Shown here one piece after another: positions 5,484 through 11,980 of a DNA stretch of 11,980 nt (position 1 is its first letter; the number at the start of each line of letters is the position of its first letter). The stretch is from contig CAKTKT010000055.1 of assembly GCA_934572325.1 (NCBI GenBank), positions 1-11,980 on the forward strand, read 5' to 3'. Below the pieces are notes generated by a model that saw only the letters and a program-made list of their open reading frames with translations, ran no database searches and was not told the DNA's origin. The DNA comes from an uncultured Oscillospiraceae bacterium. Its GTDB lineage: Bacteria; Bacillota; Clostridia; Oscillospirales; Oscillospiraceae. The position numbers were made by a program, and so were the translations under genes.

Positions 5484-6461
5484 ATGCTCGATCAATACGG
5501 GCGCAGTATAGACTACCTGCGCATATCAGTTACCGACCGCTGCAACCTGCGCTGCCGCTACTGTATGCCTGAGCATGTAGACACGGTGCGGCACGATGAC
5601 ATCCTCCGTTATGAGGAGATACTTCGCATCTGCCGCGCAGCAGCCAAGCTCGGCATAACAAAGTTCAAAATCACGGGCGGCGAGCCGCTCGTGCGCGCGG
5701 GATGCGTGGAGCTCATCGCCGCTCTGAAAAAGCATCGCGGCACGGAGCAGGTCACGCTGACGACAAACGGGCTGCTGCTTGAAAAAAATCTGGACGCGCT
5801 CACAGCCGCGGGGCTTGACGGCGTGAACATCAGCCTTGACACGCTCGACGCTGAGCGCTACGCGCGCATAAGCGGGTGTCTAGGCGGCGCGGAGGCGCTG
5901 AGGAGCATAATGCGCGTTTTGGAGGAGTGCTGCGGCAGAGGGCTTCGCACGAAGGTAAATGCCGTGCTGCTGGAGGAGACCGAGTGCGACGCAACCGCCC
6001 TCGCCGCCCTCGCCGCAACGCTGCCGGTGGACGTGCGCTTTATAGAGCTTATGCCCATAGGCTTCGGCACGACGATGAGGCGCGTCTGTCCGGACGATAT
6101 ACTCGCCGCGCTGAGGGAGCGCTGGTCGGATCTCGCCCCGACGGACGAAAGGCGCGGCAACGGTCCGGCGCATTATTATAAGAGCGAGGCGCTTCTCGGC
6201 AGAATAGGCTTCATCGACGCGGTTAGCCACAAGTTCTGCGCAGAGTGCAACCGTGTACGCCTGACGAGCACCGGACAACTAAAGGCGTGCCTGTGCTATG
6301 CCGACTCCGTTGACCTGCGCGCGCTCATCCGCGGCGGGTGTACGGACGATGAGCTGGACGATGCGCTGAAGATAGCCATATACAACAAGCCCCGCGCGCA
6401 CTGCTTTGATACAAACGACATCATCACGGAAAAGCACATGATGAGCCAGATAGGAGGATAG
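5484..6461 (+). CDS. moaA: GTP 3',8-cyclase MoaA
   Basis: This is the radical-SAM enzyme that, with MoaC, converts GTP to cyclic pyranopterin monophosphate, the first step of Moco synthesis. The N-terminal cluster motif is CNLRCRYCMP with C20, C24 and C27. ITGGEPL (63-69) is the SAM-binding GGE motif. The second [4Fe-4S] cluster that binds GTP uses C252, C255 and C269 (C-x2-C-x13-C). The protein ends in Gly-Gly, as active MoaA proteins do. At 325 residues it has the usual length and no break. The ATG lies three bases after the previous stop, with GGGGAT as a modest ribosome site, so translation is probably coupled. The partner MoaC is not in this window and must be encoded elsewhere. Confidence 0.97.
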   Translation: MLDQYGRSIDYLRISVTDRCNLRCRYCMPEHVDTVRHDDILRYEEILRICRAAAKLGITKFKITGGEPLVRAGCVELIAALKKHRGTEQVTLTTNGLLLEKNLDALTAAGLDGVNISLDTLDAERYARISGCLGGAEALRSIMRVLEECCGRGLRTKVNAVLLEETECDATALAALAATLPVDVRFIELMPIGFGTTMRRVCPDDILAALRERWSDLAPTDERRGNGPAHYYKSEALLGRIGFIDAVSHKFCAECNRVRLTSTGQLKACLCYADSVDLRALIRGGCTDDELDDALKIAIYNKPRAHCFDTNDIITEKHMMSQIGG

Positions 6462-6464
6462 ACC

Positions 6465-7400
6465 ATGGGGAGAGTTATGGCAGTATGCACGAGCGACCGC
6501 AAGGGACTTCAAAAGCACGATGTCAATACCGCACACTTCACTAAAGAATGGGGCATTGACGGCGATGCGCACGCAGGGAAGTGGCACAGGCAGGTAAGCC
6601 TTTTAAGCGCGGACAAGATAGAGGCGTTCAACGCGCGCGGTGCGAACGTCATCCCCGGCGCGTTCGGTGAAAACCTTGTCGTGGAGGGCTTCGACTTCCG
6701 GGCGTTCCCCGTCGGAACGCTCCTACGCTGCAACGACGTGCTCTTAGAAATTACGCAGATAGGCAAGGAGTGCCACACCCACTGCGAGATATACAAGAAG
6801 ATGGGCGAGTGCATTATGCCGCATGAGGGCGTGTTCGCCCGCGTGCTGGAGCAGGGCACGATCTCCGTCGGAGATGAGATGGTCATCGCCGAGCGCGAGG
6901 GGCGCTTCCCATGGCAGGCGGCGGTCATCACGCTCAGCGACAAGGGCGCGGCGGGCGAACGTAAGGACGAGAGCGGTCCTGCGATAGCAAAGCGCCTGCG
7001 CGAGGCGGGCTATGAGGTTGTAGAGGAGGTGCTCATCCCGGATGATGAGCGCGTTCTCAAGCAGCAGCTCATGCGCCTGTGCGATCAAAGGCAGCTCGAC
7101 CTCATCCTAACGACCGGCGGCACGGGCTGCTCCCCGCGCGACATCACACCCGAGGCGACGCTTGCCGTCGCGGATAAAAACGTCACCGGCATCGCCGAGG
7201 CGATGCGCGCCGCGTCCATGAGGATAACGCCGCACGCGATGATCTCACGTGCCGCATCCGTCATCCGCGGCAAAACGCTCATCATCAACCTGCCAGGCAG
7301 CCCTAGGGCGTGCATGGAGAACATGGATGTGTTCATGGACACCATCCCCCACGCCATGGGGCTTCTGAGAGGCGAAGTCCACGACTGCGCAAGAAAATAA
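6465..7400 (+). CDS. MOSC domain fused to MogA/MoaB molybdopterin adenylyltransferase
   Basis: Residues 1-143 are a MOSC domain with the usual start (GRVMAVCTSDRKGLQKH), GAFGENL (65-71) and candidate sulfur-carrying cysteines C103, C107 and C116. Residues 150-311 are a MogA/MoaB domain with the substrate loop TTGGTGCSPRDITPEAT (216-232) and LPGSPRACMEN (276-286). MogA adenylylates molybdopterin before Mo insertion. MOSC domains carry or transfer sulfur on Moco enzymes, as in the C-terminus of Moco sulfurase. The fusion therefore joins cofactor activation to possible sulfuration in one chain; the sulfur role is inferred from the family. A GGAGG site eight bases before the ATG supports the start. 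It follows moaA by 3 bp and is followed by a 79-bp AT-rich gap before modA. Confidence 0.93.
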   Translation: MGRVMAVCTSDRKGLQKHDVNTAHFTKEWGIDGDAHAGKWHRQVSLLSADKIEAFNARGANVIPGAFGENLVVEGFDFRAFPVGTLLRCNDVLLEITQIGKECHTHCEIYKKMGECIMPHEGVFARVLEQGTISVGDEMVIAEREGRFPWQAAVITLSDKGAAGERKDESGPAIAKRLREAGYEVVEEVLIPDDERVLKQQLMRLCDQRQLDLILTTGGTGCSPRDITPEATLAVADKNVTGIAEAMRAASMRITPHAMISRAASVIRGKTLIINLPGSPRACMENMDVFMDTIPHAMGLLRGEVHDCARK

Positions 7401-7473
7401 ATGTGTTCCTTATAATATATAGCCGCGTTAATTCGCGCTTATATAAATATTTTCTGAAACACGGAAAGGAGCA
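7401..7473 (+). promoter_or_regulatory. AT-rich gap with TATAAT before modA, possible internal promoter
   Basis: This is the largest gap within the operon apart from the hairpin-bearing gap after modA. It contains a perfect TATAAT at 7411-7416 and a GCG-TTAATT-CGC mini-dyad just after it. No convincing -35 box is visible at the right distance, so a separate promoter for the transporter genes is only a possibility. Confidence 0.3.
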
Positions 7474-7479
7474 ATGAAC

Positions 7480-8364
7480 ATGAAGAAATCCCTTGCACTG
7501 CTGCTGGCGCCTGCAATGGTGTTCGCACTTGCCGCCTGCGGACAGCCCGCCGCCCCCGCCGCGCCCGAAGCTCCCGCTGCCGAAGTCGCCGAGACTCCCG
7601 TTGTGGAAGAGCCGACCGCCGCAGCACCCCCCGAAGAGCTCATCGTCTTCGCCGCCGCATCCATGACCGAGACGCTCACCGAGATCAAGGGTCTCTACGA
7701 GAAAGAGCACAACGTCGTCATCACCTACAACTTCGACTCCTCCGGTACGCTCAAGACTCAGATCCAGGAGGGTGCTGACTGCGACCTCTTCGTCTCCGCC
7801 GGTCAAAAGCAGATGAACCAGCTCGACATAACCGCCGACAAGGAGATCAACACCGACGGGCTTGACTTCGTCGCCGATGGCACGCGCATAAACCTCCTTG
7901 AAAACAAGGTCGTTCTCGTCGTTCCCGAGGGCAACCCCAAGGGGCTCGAGAGCTTTGACGATCTCGCGGCAAAGCTTGCCGACAGCAGCGTGTTCATGGC
8001 GATGGGCAACAGCGACGTTCCCGTCGGGCAGTACACGCAGAAAATCCTCGCCTACTACGATCTTGATGAGGAAGCCCTCGCAAAGAGCGGCGCCATCACC
8101 TACGGCACCAACGTCAAGGAGGTCACCACCCAGGTATCCGAGGGCAGCGTTGACTGCGGCGTTGTCTACTGCACCGACGCCTTCTCCGCCGGGCTCACCG
8201 TCATTGACAGCGCGACCAAGGATATGTGCGGTCAGGTCATCTACCCCGCGGCTGTTCTGAAAACCGCCCAGCACCCCGAGGCGGCTCAGGCGTTCCTCGA
8301 CTACCTCACCGGCAGCGAAGCCATGGCTGTGTTTGAAGCCGTTGGATTCTCCCCCGTCGCGTAA
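7480..8364 (+). CDS. modA: Molybdate ABC transporter substrate-binding lipoprotein ModA
   Basis: The start was set at ATG 7480 rather than the ATG at 7474, because the AGGAG at 7467-7471 is only 2 bases from 7474 but 8 bases from 7480. The product begins with a lysine-rich, hydrophobic signal peptide ending in a lipobox (LAAC, Cys20), so it should be lipid-anchored outside the membrane. A linker rich in Ala, Pro and Glu spans about 22-52. The binding domain starts with ELIVFAAASMTETL, the hallmark of ModA, where the serine after AAA contacts the oxyanion; DSSGTL gives a second serine. The domain continues to the end at normal length. It captures molybdate (or tungstate) and passes it to ModB. 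By eye, codon choice is shifted to C-ending codons compared with the upstream genes, suggesting high expression. Specificity for molybdate over tungstate is inferred from the setting. Confidence 0.96.
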   Translation: MKKSLALLLAPAMVFALAACGQPAAPAAPEAPAAEVAETPVVEEPTAAAPPEELIVFAAASMTETLTEIKGLYEKEHNVVITYNFDSSGTLKTQIQEGADCDLFVSAGQKQMNQLDITADKEINTDGLDFVADGTRINLLENKVVLVVPEGNPKGLESFDDLAAKLADSSVFMAMGNSDVPVGQYTQKILAYYDLDEEALAKSGAITYGTNVKEVTTQVSEGSVDCGVVYCTDAFSAGLTVIDSATKDMCGQVIYPAAVLKTAQHPEAAQAFLDYLTGSEAMAVFEAVGFSPVA

Positions 8365-8378
8365 CTCTCTGAAGCTTA

Positions 8379-8410
8379 AATTGGCAGCGCATTTTCCTGC
8401 GCTGCCAATT
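8379..8410 (+). promoter_or_regulatory. Perfect 12-bp hairpin between modA and modB
   Basis: AATTGGCAGCGC (8379-8390) is exactly complementary to GCGCTGCCAATT (8399-8410) across an 8-base loop. No T-run follows, so it is unlikely to be a full terminator. Such hairpins after binding-protein genes typically protect the 3' end of the message and let the binding protein be made in excess over the permease. The modB start codon is 14 bases downstream. Confidence 0.75.
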
Positions 8411-8424
8411 CGAGGTATATAAAT

Positions 8425-9099
8425 ATGAACATTGACTGGTACCCGCTTATTAACTCCCTGCGCATCGCGGGGATAAGTTGCGTTATAGTTTTCTTCACGG
8501 GCATATTCTTTGCCTACTACGCGGCAAGGCTGCCGCGCGCCGTCAAGGGAGTTCTTGACGTTATACTCACGCTCCCCATGGTTCTTCCACCAACGGTCTG
8601 CGGCTATTTTTTGCTGCTTATATTTGGCACTAAGCGCCCGGTCGGCATCTTTCTGATGCAGTTCGGCATTAAATTTGTAATGACATGGTACGGCGGCGTC
8701 CTCGCCGCGGCCGTCGTCGCTTTTCCTCTGATGTACAGGACGGCGCGCGGCGCGTTCGAGAGCTTTGACTGCACACTTTCGCAGTCGGGACAGACGCTCG
8801 GTCTCTCCAACACATATATATTCTGGCGCATCCGTATGCCCGCATGCCGACAGGGCATCCTCGCCGGCACGGTGCTTGCTTTCGCGCGTGCCCTCGGCGA
8901 ATACGGCGCGACCAGTATGCTCATCGGCTACACCCCTGGCAGGACTGCCACCATCTCCACCACCGTATACCAGCTCTGGCGCACGAATGATGACGAGGGC
9001 GCGTTCTTCTGGGTGATGATAAACCTTGCCATCAGCACCGTCGTGCTGCTCACGGTCAACCTCCTTGAGAGCAAGCAGAAAGCGAGCGTGAGAAAATGA
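8425..9099 (+). CDS. modB: Molybdate ABC transporter permease ModB
   Basis: This is a 224-residue, very hydrophobic inner-membrane protein with about five membrane segments, beginning with the stretch after residue 10 (SLRIAGISCVIVFFTGIFFA). TLPMVLPPTVCGYFLL (about 49-64) and the EAA-loop sequence ALGEYGATSMLIGY (about 156-169) are characteristic of ModB, forming the contact with the ATPase. Length is normal for the family. It forms the membrane channel with ModC providing energy and ModA the substrate. A GAGG site precedes the ATG, and its end overlaps modC by 4 bp (ATGA), showing translational coupling. Confidence 0.96.
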   Translation: MNIDWYPLINSLRIAGISCVIVFFTGIFFAYYAARLPRAVKGVLDVILTLPMVLPPTVCGYFLLLIFGTKRPVGIFLMQFGIKFVMTWYGGVLAAAVVAFPLMYRTARGAFESFDCTLSQSGQTLGLSNTYIFWRIRMPACRQGILAGTVLAFARALGEYGATSMLIGYTPGRTATISTTVYQLWRTNDDEGAFFWVMINLAISTVVLLTVNLLESKQKASVRK

Positions 9100-10136
9100 G
9101 TCTTACCGTGGACATAAAGAAAAGGTTTGGCAGCTTCAAGCTGGAATCCAAATTCGAGGCGCAAAACGGCGTGACCTGTCTTCTCGGTCCGTCCGGCTGC
9201 GGCAAGAGTGTGACGCTCAAGTGCATCGCTGGGATAGAGAAGCCCGACGAGGGATATATTGAGCTGGACGGCGTTGTCCTCTTCGACAGCGAAAAGGGCA
9301 TAAACCTCCCACCGCAGAAGCGGCGAGTGGGCTATCTCTTCCAGAGCTATGCGCTCTTCCCGAACATGACCGTCCGCCAGAACATACTCTGCGGTATGCG
9401 CCATGAAAAGGACAGAGCTGCAAAGGAGGCAAGGCTCAAAAAAACAGTGGATATGTTCCAGCTCAACGGGCTTGAAAACCACCGCCCGTCTCAGCTCTCC
9501 GGCGGTCAGGCGCAGCGCACGGCGCTCGCGCGCATCATGGTGGGCGACCCGCGGCTTCTGCTGCTCGACGAGCCGTTCTCCGCGCTCGACGCGCATCTGC
9601 GCGACAGACTCATGCTCGAGATGCGCGACGTGCTCGTGCGCTTCGGGCGCGAGGTCATCATGGTCACACACAACCGCGACGAGGCGTACAACATGAGCCG
9701 CGAGATCGCTGTCATGGACAGCGGCAGGCTGCTGACGGTAAAGAAAACAAAAGCGCTCTTCGCCGACCCCGGCAGCATGCCTGCCGCCATACTCACCGGC
9801 TGCAAGAATATAGCCGCAGCCGAAAAGCGCGGCGAGCGCGAGGTGTATGTGCCCGAATGGGGCGTCACATTCACGACGGCGCGACCCGTCGGCGATGGCA
9901 TAAAGGCGATTGGCATACGCGCCCACTATTTCAACTCCGCTACGCCGTCGAATCGCTATGAGGTCGAATACTTTGAGGAGATGGAGGAGCCGTTTGAGTG
10001 GATAATAGAGTTTCGCTTCAAGTCCGCCGCTGCGGACGCGCCGAGCGTATGGTGGCGCGTGGCAAAGGATAAGCGTCCGCAGACCTTCCCGGCAGAACTC
10101 GGCATCGCCCCGGCGAATATACTTTTGCTGTACTGA
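9096..10136 (+). CDS. modC: Molybdate ABC transporter ATP-binding protein ModC
   Basis: The ATPase domain spans residues 1-235 with Walker A GPSGCGKS (31-38), Q-loop Q83, signature LSGGQAQR (134-141), Walker B LLLLDEP (154-160), the D-loop SALD and the switch histidine H192. The C-terminal 110 residues form a regulatory extension containing GIRAHYFNS, in the position of the MOP/TOBE domain of ModC proteins, which in homologues binds molybdate and inhibits transport when Mo is plentiful. This copy is diverged, so trans-inhibition is only a possibility. Start codon ATG lies inside the modB stop overlap. It powers molybdate import from the cytoplasmic face. Without the adjacent modA and modB the sequence could pass for a general oxyanion or iron transporter ATPase; context settles it. 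Confidence 0.94.
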   Translation: MSLTVDIKKRFGSFKLESKFEAQNGVTCLLGPSGCGKSVTLKCIAGIEKPDEGYIELDGVVLFDSEKGINLPPQKRRVGYLFQSYALFPNMTVRQNILCGMRHEKDRAAKEARLKKTVDMFQLNGLENHRPSQLSGGQAQRTALARIMVGDPRLLLLDEPFSALDAHLRDRLMLEMRDVLVRFGREVIMVTHNRDEAYNMSREIAVMDSGRLLTVKKTKALFADPGSMPAAILTGCKNIAAAEKRGEREVYVPEWGVTFTTARPVGDGIKAIGIRAHYFNSATPSNRYEVEYFEEMEEPFEWIIEFRFKSAAADAPSVWWRVAKDKRPQTFPAELGIAPANILLLY

Positions 10137-10150
10137 TTGGAGGTATCGCC

Positions 10151-11185
10151 ATGTCCGGCATTTATGCTGAAATCTTAGAGAGAGTAGAGCGCGGCGAGGC
10201 GCTGACGCTCAGAACGGAATTCTGCGGCGCTGACGGCGTTATTGCCGAGGGGCTGAAAAAAGCCCTCGCCCCTTACGCGCCGCAGACGGATCGGCGCGGG
10301 CGGTATTTTGCCGATGTAACGCTTGAGGAGGCGGACGGACGCTTCACCGTGGGCGAGCCGTTTTCCCCGCCGGAGCGCCTGATTGTCCTCGGCGCGGGGC
10401 ATATCGCCATGCCCGTGTGTGAGTTCGCCGCAAAGAGCGGCTTTGAGGTTTATGTCTGCGACGACCGCCCTGCGTTTGCGAACACCGCTCGCTTCCCGCT
10501 GGCGCAGGAGGTGCTGTGCGACAGCTTTGAGGGCTGCATAGACAGGCTGAAGCTGACGCGCTACGACTATGTCGTCGTCATCACGCGCGGACACGTGCAC
10601 GATGCGGACTGTCTACGCGAGATATTCAAGGGCACACAGCCGGCGTATCTGGGGCTCATCGGCTCGCGGCGCCGCGTGAAGGGCTTGTTTGAGATGCTCG
10701 TCGAGGAGGGCTATCCCAAGGAGTACATGGACAGGATATGCACGCCCATAGGGCTGAACATCGGCGCGGTCACGCCCGGCGAGATTGCCGTATCCATCCT
10801 CGCGGAGCTTGTGGCGTACAAGCGTCTGCCGGAGCACAGCAACGACGGCATACGCTGCGGCAACGATTCCGATGTTGAGCTGTCCGTAATAAAATACCTC
10901 TCGGAAAACCGTGAGCCGAAAGCGATCGTCACAGTCATAGAGACGAAAGGCTCCACCCCGCGTGAGGCGGGCGCGAAGATGGCGGTCAGTCCCATCGGAG
11001 AGGTCACGGGCAGCATAGGCGGCGGGTGCAGCGAGGGCGCTGTCATCCGCGATGCCGTGCGCATCATCGGCACAGGGCGCTACAAAGTCATCGACATCGA
11101 CCTCACGGGCGAGGTTGCGGAGTCCGACGGCATGGTCTGCGGAGGAACGATGAGGGTGCTTGTCGAGGACGACACGGAAGCGTGA
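10151..11185 (+). CDS. XdhC/CoxI-family Moco chaperone with reversed domain order
   Basis: XdhC-type proteins bind Moco, promote its sulfuration and insert it into xanthine dehydrogenase-like enzymes. Here the Rossmann-type XdhC C-domain comes first: RLIVLGAGHIA (76-86), VCDDR (102-106), IGSRRRVKG (170-178) and GLNIGAVTPGEIAVSILAEL (201-220). The CoxI-type N-domain follows: VIETKGSTPREAGAKM (262-277), GSIGGGCSEGA (287-297) and DGMVCGGTMRVLVE (326-339). In canonical XdhC the CoxI part is N-terminal. The first 75 residues are a short extra region I cannot assign. Cysteines C293 and C330 in the CoxI part are candidates for cofactor binding. GGAGG lies 8 bases before the ATG, which is 14 bp after modC. 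It is the last supported gene of the operon. Target enzyme is most simply the Mop protein encoded at the left of the window. Confidence 0.93.
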   Translation: MSGIYAEILERVERGEALTLRTEFCGADGVIAEGLKKALAPYAPQTDRRGRYFADVTLEEADGRFTVGEPFSPPERLIVLGAGHIAMPVCEFAAKSGFEVYVCDDRPAFANTARFPLAQEVLCDSFEGCIDRLKLTRYDYVVVITRGHVHDADCLREIFKGTQPAYLGLIGSRRRVKGLFEMLVEEGYPKEYMDRICTPIGLNIGAVTPGEIAVSILAELVAYKRLPEHSNDGIRCGNDSDVELSVIKYLSENREPKAIVTVIETKGSTPREAGAKMAVSPIGEVTGSIGGGCSEGAVIRDAVRIIGTGRYKVIDIDLTGEVAESDGMVCGGTMRVLVEDDTEA

Positions 11186-11349
11186 CATGGGCATGATCTG
11201 CGCGGTCAAAGCCGTCTTGCCGCGCATGACAGACGCAAACGACCGCGATGGCACGCCATACGAGCGCGGCGACCAAGGCAAGCTTTGACAAGCCCTGCTT
11301 GCCACAATCCGCTTCCGTCTTCTTCCTAGGCGTTGACGCTGCTAACTTT
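11186..11349. other. Stretch without a supported gene after xdhC
   Basis: No gene can be supported here. A 33-codon frame at 11187-11288 starts one base after the xdhC stop, but has no ribosome site and no recognisable product. The stretch could be a decayed gene remnant or simply the 3' untranslated region before the hairpin at 11350. Confidence 0.4.
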
Positions 11350-11391
11350 GATTATATCCCCACGGGCACAAAGCCTTGTGGGGATATAATC
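11350..11391 (+). terminator. Strong hairpin, probable transcription terminator of the operon
   Basis: GATTATATCCCCAC (11350-11363) is perfectly complementary to GTGGGGATATAATC (11378-11391), 14 bp. Within the 14-base loop GGC and GCC can pair further. The following CTGTTTATAC is only moderately T-rich, so rho-independent activity is likely but not certain. Symmetry allows action in both directions, separating the operon from the transposon. Confidence 0.6.
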
Positions 11392-11398
11392 TGTTTAT

Positions 11399-11426
11399 AC
11401 TATTATGCTTACACTATTATGCTTAT
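11399..11426. repeat. Two tandem copies of a 14-bp unit
   Basis: ACTATTATGCTTAC (11399-11412) is followed at once by ACTATTATGCTTAT (11413-11426), differing only in the last base. It is AT-rich, directly downstream of the terminator hairpin. Probably replication slippage; no function is evident. Confidence 0.7.
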
Positions 11427-11553
11427 CCTATCATCGGTATATAGCACTCACGAGGCTCGCCGTTGAGGTTGCGTATACAGTAGAGATGCTCAGGTAGTGT
11501 CAAGGTTTATGCGCAAATTTGATTTCGGTATCTGGCAAAAATCTATTACAGGG

Positions 11554-11567
11554 GGTGCTTCGGCACC
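11554..11567. other. UUCG-type hairpin within the insertion sequence end
   Basis: GGTGC-TTCG-GCACC forms a compact 5-bp stem closed by a TTCG tetraloop in the plus-strand reading. It lies between the probable IS end and the larger hairpin at 11594-11643. It may help terminate transcription out of the element. Confidence 0.4.
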
Positions 11568-11593
11568 GCTTGGTTACTTTTGGGCGGGCAGGG

Positions 11594-11643
11594 CGCAAAG
11601 GGTCAAGGGCGGCGGTCGCTTGTCTTGCCCTTGACGCTTTGCG
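11594..11643 (-). terminator. Large imperfect hairpin downstream of the transposase gene
   Basis: CGCAAAGGGTCAAGGGC (11594-11610) pairs with GCCCTTGACGCTTTGCG (11627-11643) over 17 positions with one mismatch, across a 16-base loop. It begins 14 bp after the transposase stop codon in the minus-strand direction. No T-run follows, so it may be a terminator-like or transposase-recognised structure near the IS end. Confidence 0.45.
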
Positions 11644-11656
11644 GCATAGCTGATAC

Positions 11657-11980
11657 TCACCCGGTCAGCATCTCCTGATCGATGGTCTCCAAGTGCTTCA
11701 TGTTCATGTATTTCTTGTTGCCCCACTGGGTACCTGCCACATGGCGAAGTCTCGCGCAGACCAGCATCAGGGCAGAGTTGCCATCGGGGAATGTCCCCAC
11801 CACCCGCGTCCGCCGGCGGATCTCACGGTTCAGCCGCTCGATCACATTGTTGGTGCGGATGCGAGTCCAGTGTTCGCTGGGAAAATCGCAGTAGGTCAGC
11901 GTTTCCTCAATGCCGTCCTCGACCTTCTTGGCGGCCTCCTTCAGCTTCATGGCGCGCAGCTCGGCGACCACGGCTTTCGC
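11657..11980 (-). CDS. IS256-family transposase, C-terminal part (runs off the right edge)
   Basis: The frame is open from the right edge to TGA at 11657, 107 codons. An in-frame GTG at 11971 is probably internal, because the frame continues upstream with no stop. The segment EHWTRIRTNNVIERLNREIR followed by RRTRVVGTFPDGNSALMLV is the conserved C-terminal region of IS256/MULE-type DDE transposases; the glutamate in VIERLNRE is probably the third catalytic residue. Full-length proteins of this family are about 390-410 residues, so roughly three quarters lies outside the window. It moves the element by cut-and-paste or a copy-out mechanism through a circle. No frameshift is visible in the part present. 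Confidence 0.93.
   Translation of the reverse strand, partial: AKAVVAELRAMKLKEAAKKVEDGIEETLTYCDFPSEHWTRIRTNNVIERLNREIRRRTRVVGTFPDGNSALMLVCARLRHVAGTQWGNKKYMNMKHLETIDQEMLTG

Larger units (their letters stand above)
11494..11980. mobile_element. IS256-family insertion sequence, left-hand end (cut by the window edge)
   Basis: The element contains the 3' part of a transposase gene on the minus strand and its downstream end. The outer boundary near 11494 is inferred from the sequence GTAGTGTCAAGGTTTATGCG, which looks like a terminal repeat of IS256-type elements. The opposite end and any 8-9-bp target duplication lie outside the window, so the exact limit cannot be fixed. Confidence 0.5.

Noticed and set aside
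7333..8274. A 313-codon minus-strand open frame
   Set aside because: Antisense to modA and low in complexity (Gly and Val rich); modA has a lipobox, ribosome site and full family motifs.
8928..9926. A 332-codon minus-strand open frame
   Set aside because: Antisense to modC, whose Walker A, signature and Walker B motifs are intact.
11187..11288. A 33-codon plus-strand frame directly after xdhC
   Set aside because: No ribosome binding site, no recognisable family, and too short to judge; could be a remnant but cannot be supported.
11248..11466. A 72-codon plus-strand frame
   Set aside because: It reads through the terminator hairpin and the tandem repeat, so it is not a credible gene.
1..11980. 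CRISPR array, tRNA or rRNA genes, toxin-antitoxin or phage genes
   Set aside because: No regularly spaced repeats, no tRNA-like cloverleaf, and no such genes were seen on either strand.

Overview
This window is most likely chromosomal DNA from an anaerobic, fairly GC-rich Firmicute of the Clostridia (Oscillospiraceae-like). That placement is inferred from strong AGGAGG-type ribosome binding sites, a Desulfovibrio-type aldehyde oxidoreductase (Mop), accessory-gene fusions of the kind seen in anaerobic Clostridia, and an IS256-type transposase. The taxonomy is inference, not a database result. Nearly all of the window serves one theme: making, loading and feeding a molybdenum-cofactor (Moco) hydroxylase.

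Left part, minus strand. The 5' 264 codons of a Mop-type aldehyde oxidoreductase (1-794) run off the left edge. Upstream of it, in the same direction, is an 80-residue protein of unknown function (1132-1374). Between the two sits a 278-bp element bounded by perfect 17-bp inverted repeats with TA at both ends (840-1117). It has no coding capacity and looks like a MITE. A 278-bp divergent control region (1375-1652) follows. It holds a good plus-strand promoter, a near-palindrome and a long leader dyad that begins at the predicted transcription start.

Centre and right, plus strand. Ten tightly packed genes follow: a MocA-like nucleotidyltransferase fused to a ModE-type DNA-binding domain; a histidine-phosphatase/HD-domain fusion; a Cys-rich DUF5714-type protein; a MoeA-like molybdopterin-binding protein with a four-Cys tail; MoaA; a MOSC-MogA fusion; the molybdate transporter ModA-ModB-ModC; and an XdhC-like cofactor chaperone with its domains in the reverse of the usual order. 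Gaps are 3 to 79 bp or 4-bp overlaps, so this reads as one operon, possibly with an internal promoter before modA and a processing hairpin between modA and modB.

How they fit together: ModABC imports molybdate. MoaA starts pterin synthesis from GTP. MogA adenylylates molybdopterin and the MoeA-like protein inserts Mo. The MocA-like domain probably adds a nucleotide to make a dinucleotide cofactor, and XdhC and MOSC-type proteins handle the sulfurated cofactor and deliver it to the hydroxylase. The ModE-like domain on the MocA protein suggests that cofactor synthesis regulates the locus itself. MoaC, MoaD, MoaE and MoeB are not in the window.

Right edge. After xdhC comes a 471-bp stretch without a supported gene. 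It holds a 14-bp perfect-stem hairpin (probable terminator), a short tandem repeat, and the probable end of an IS256-family element whose transposase (minus strand, C-terminal part) runs off the right edge.
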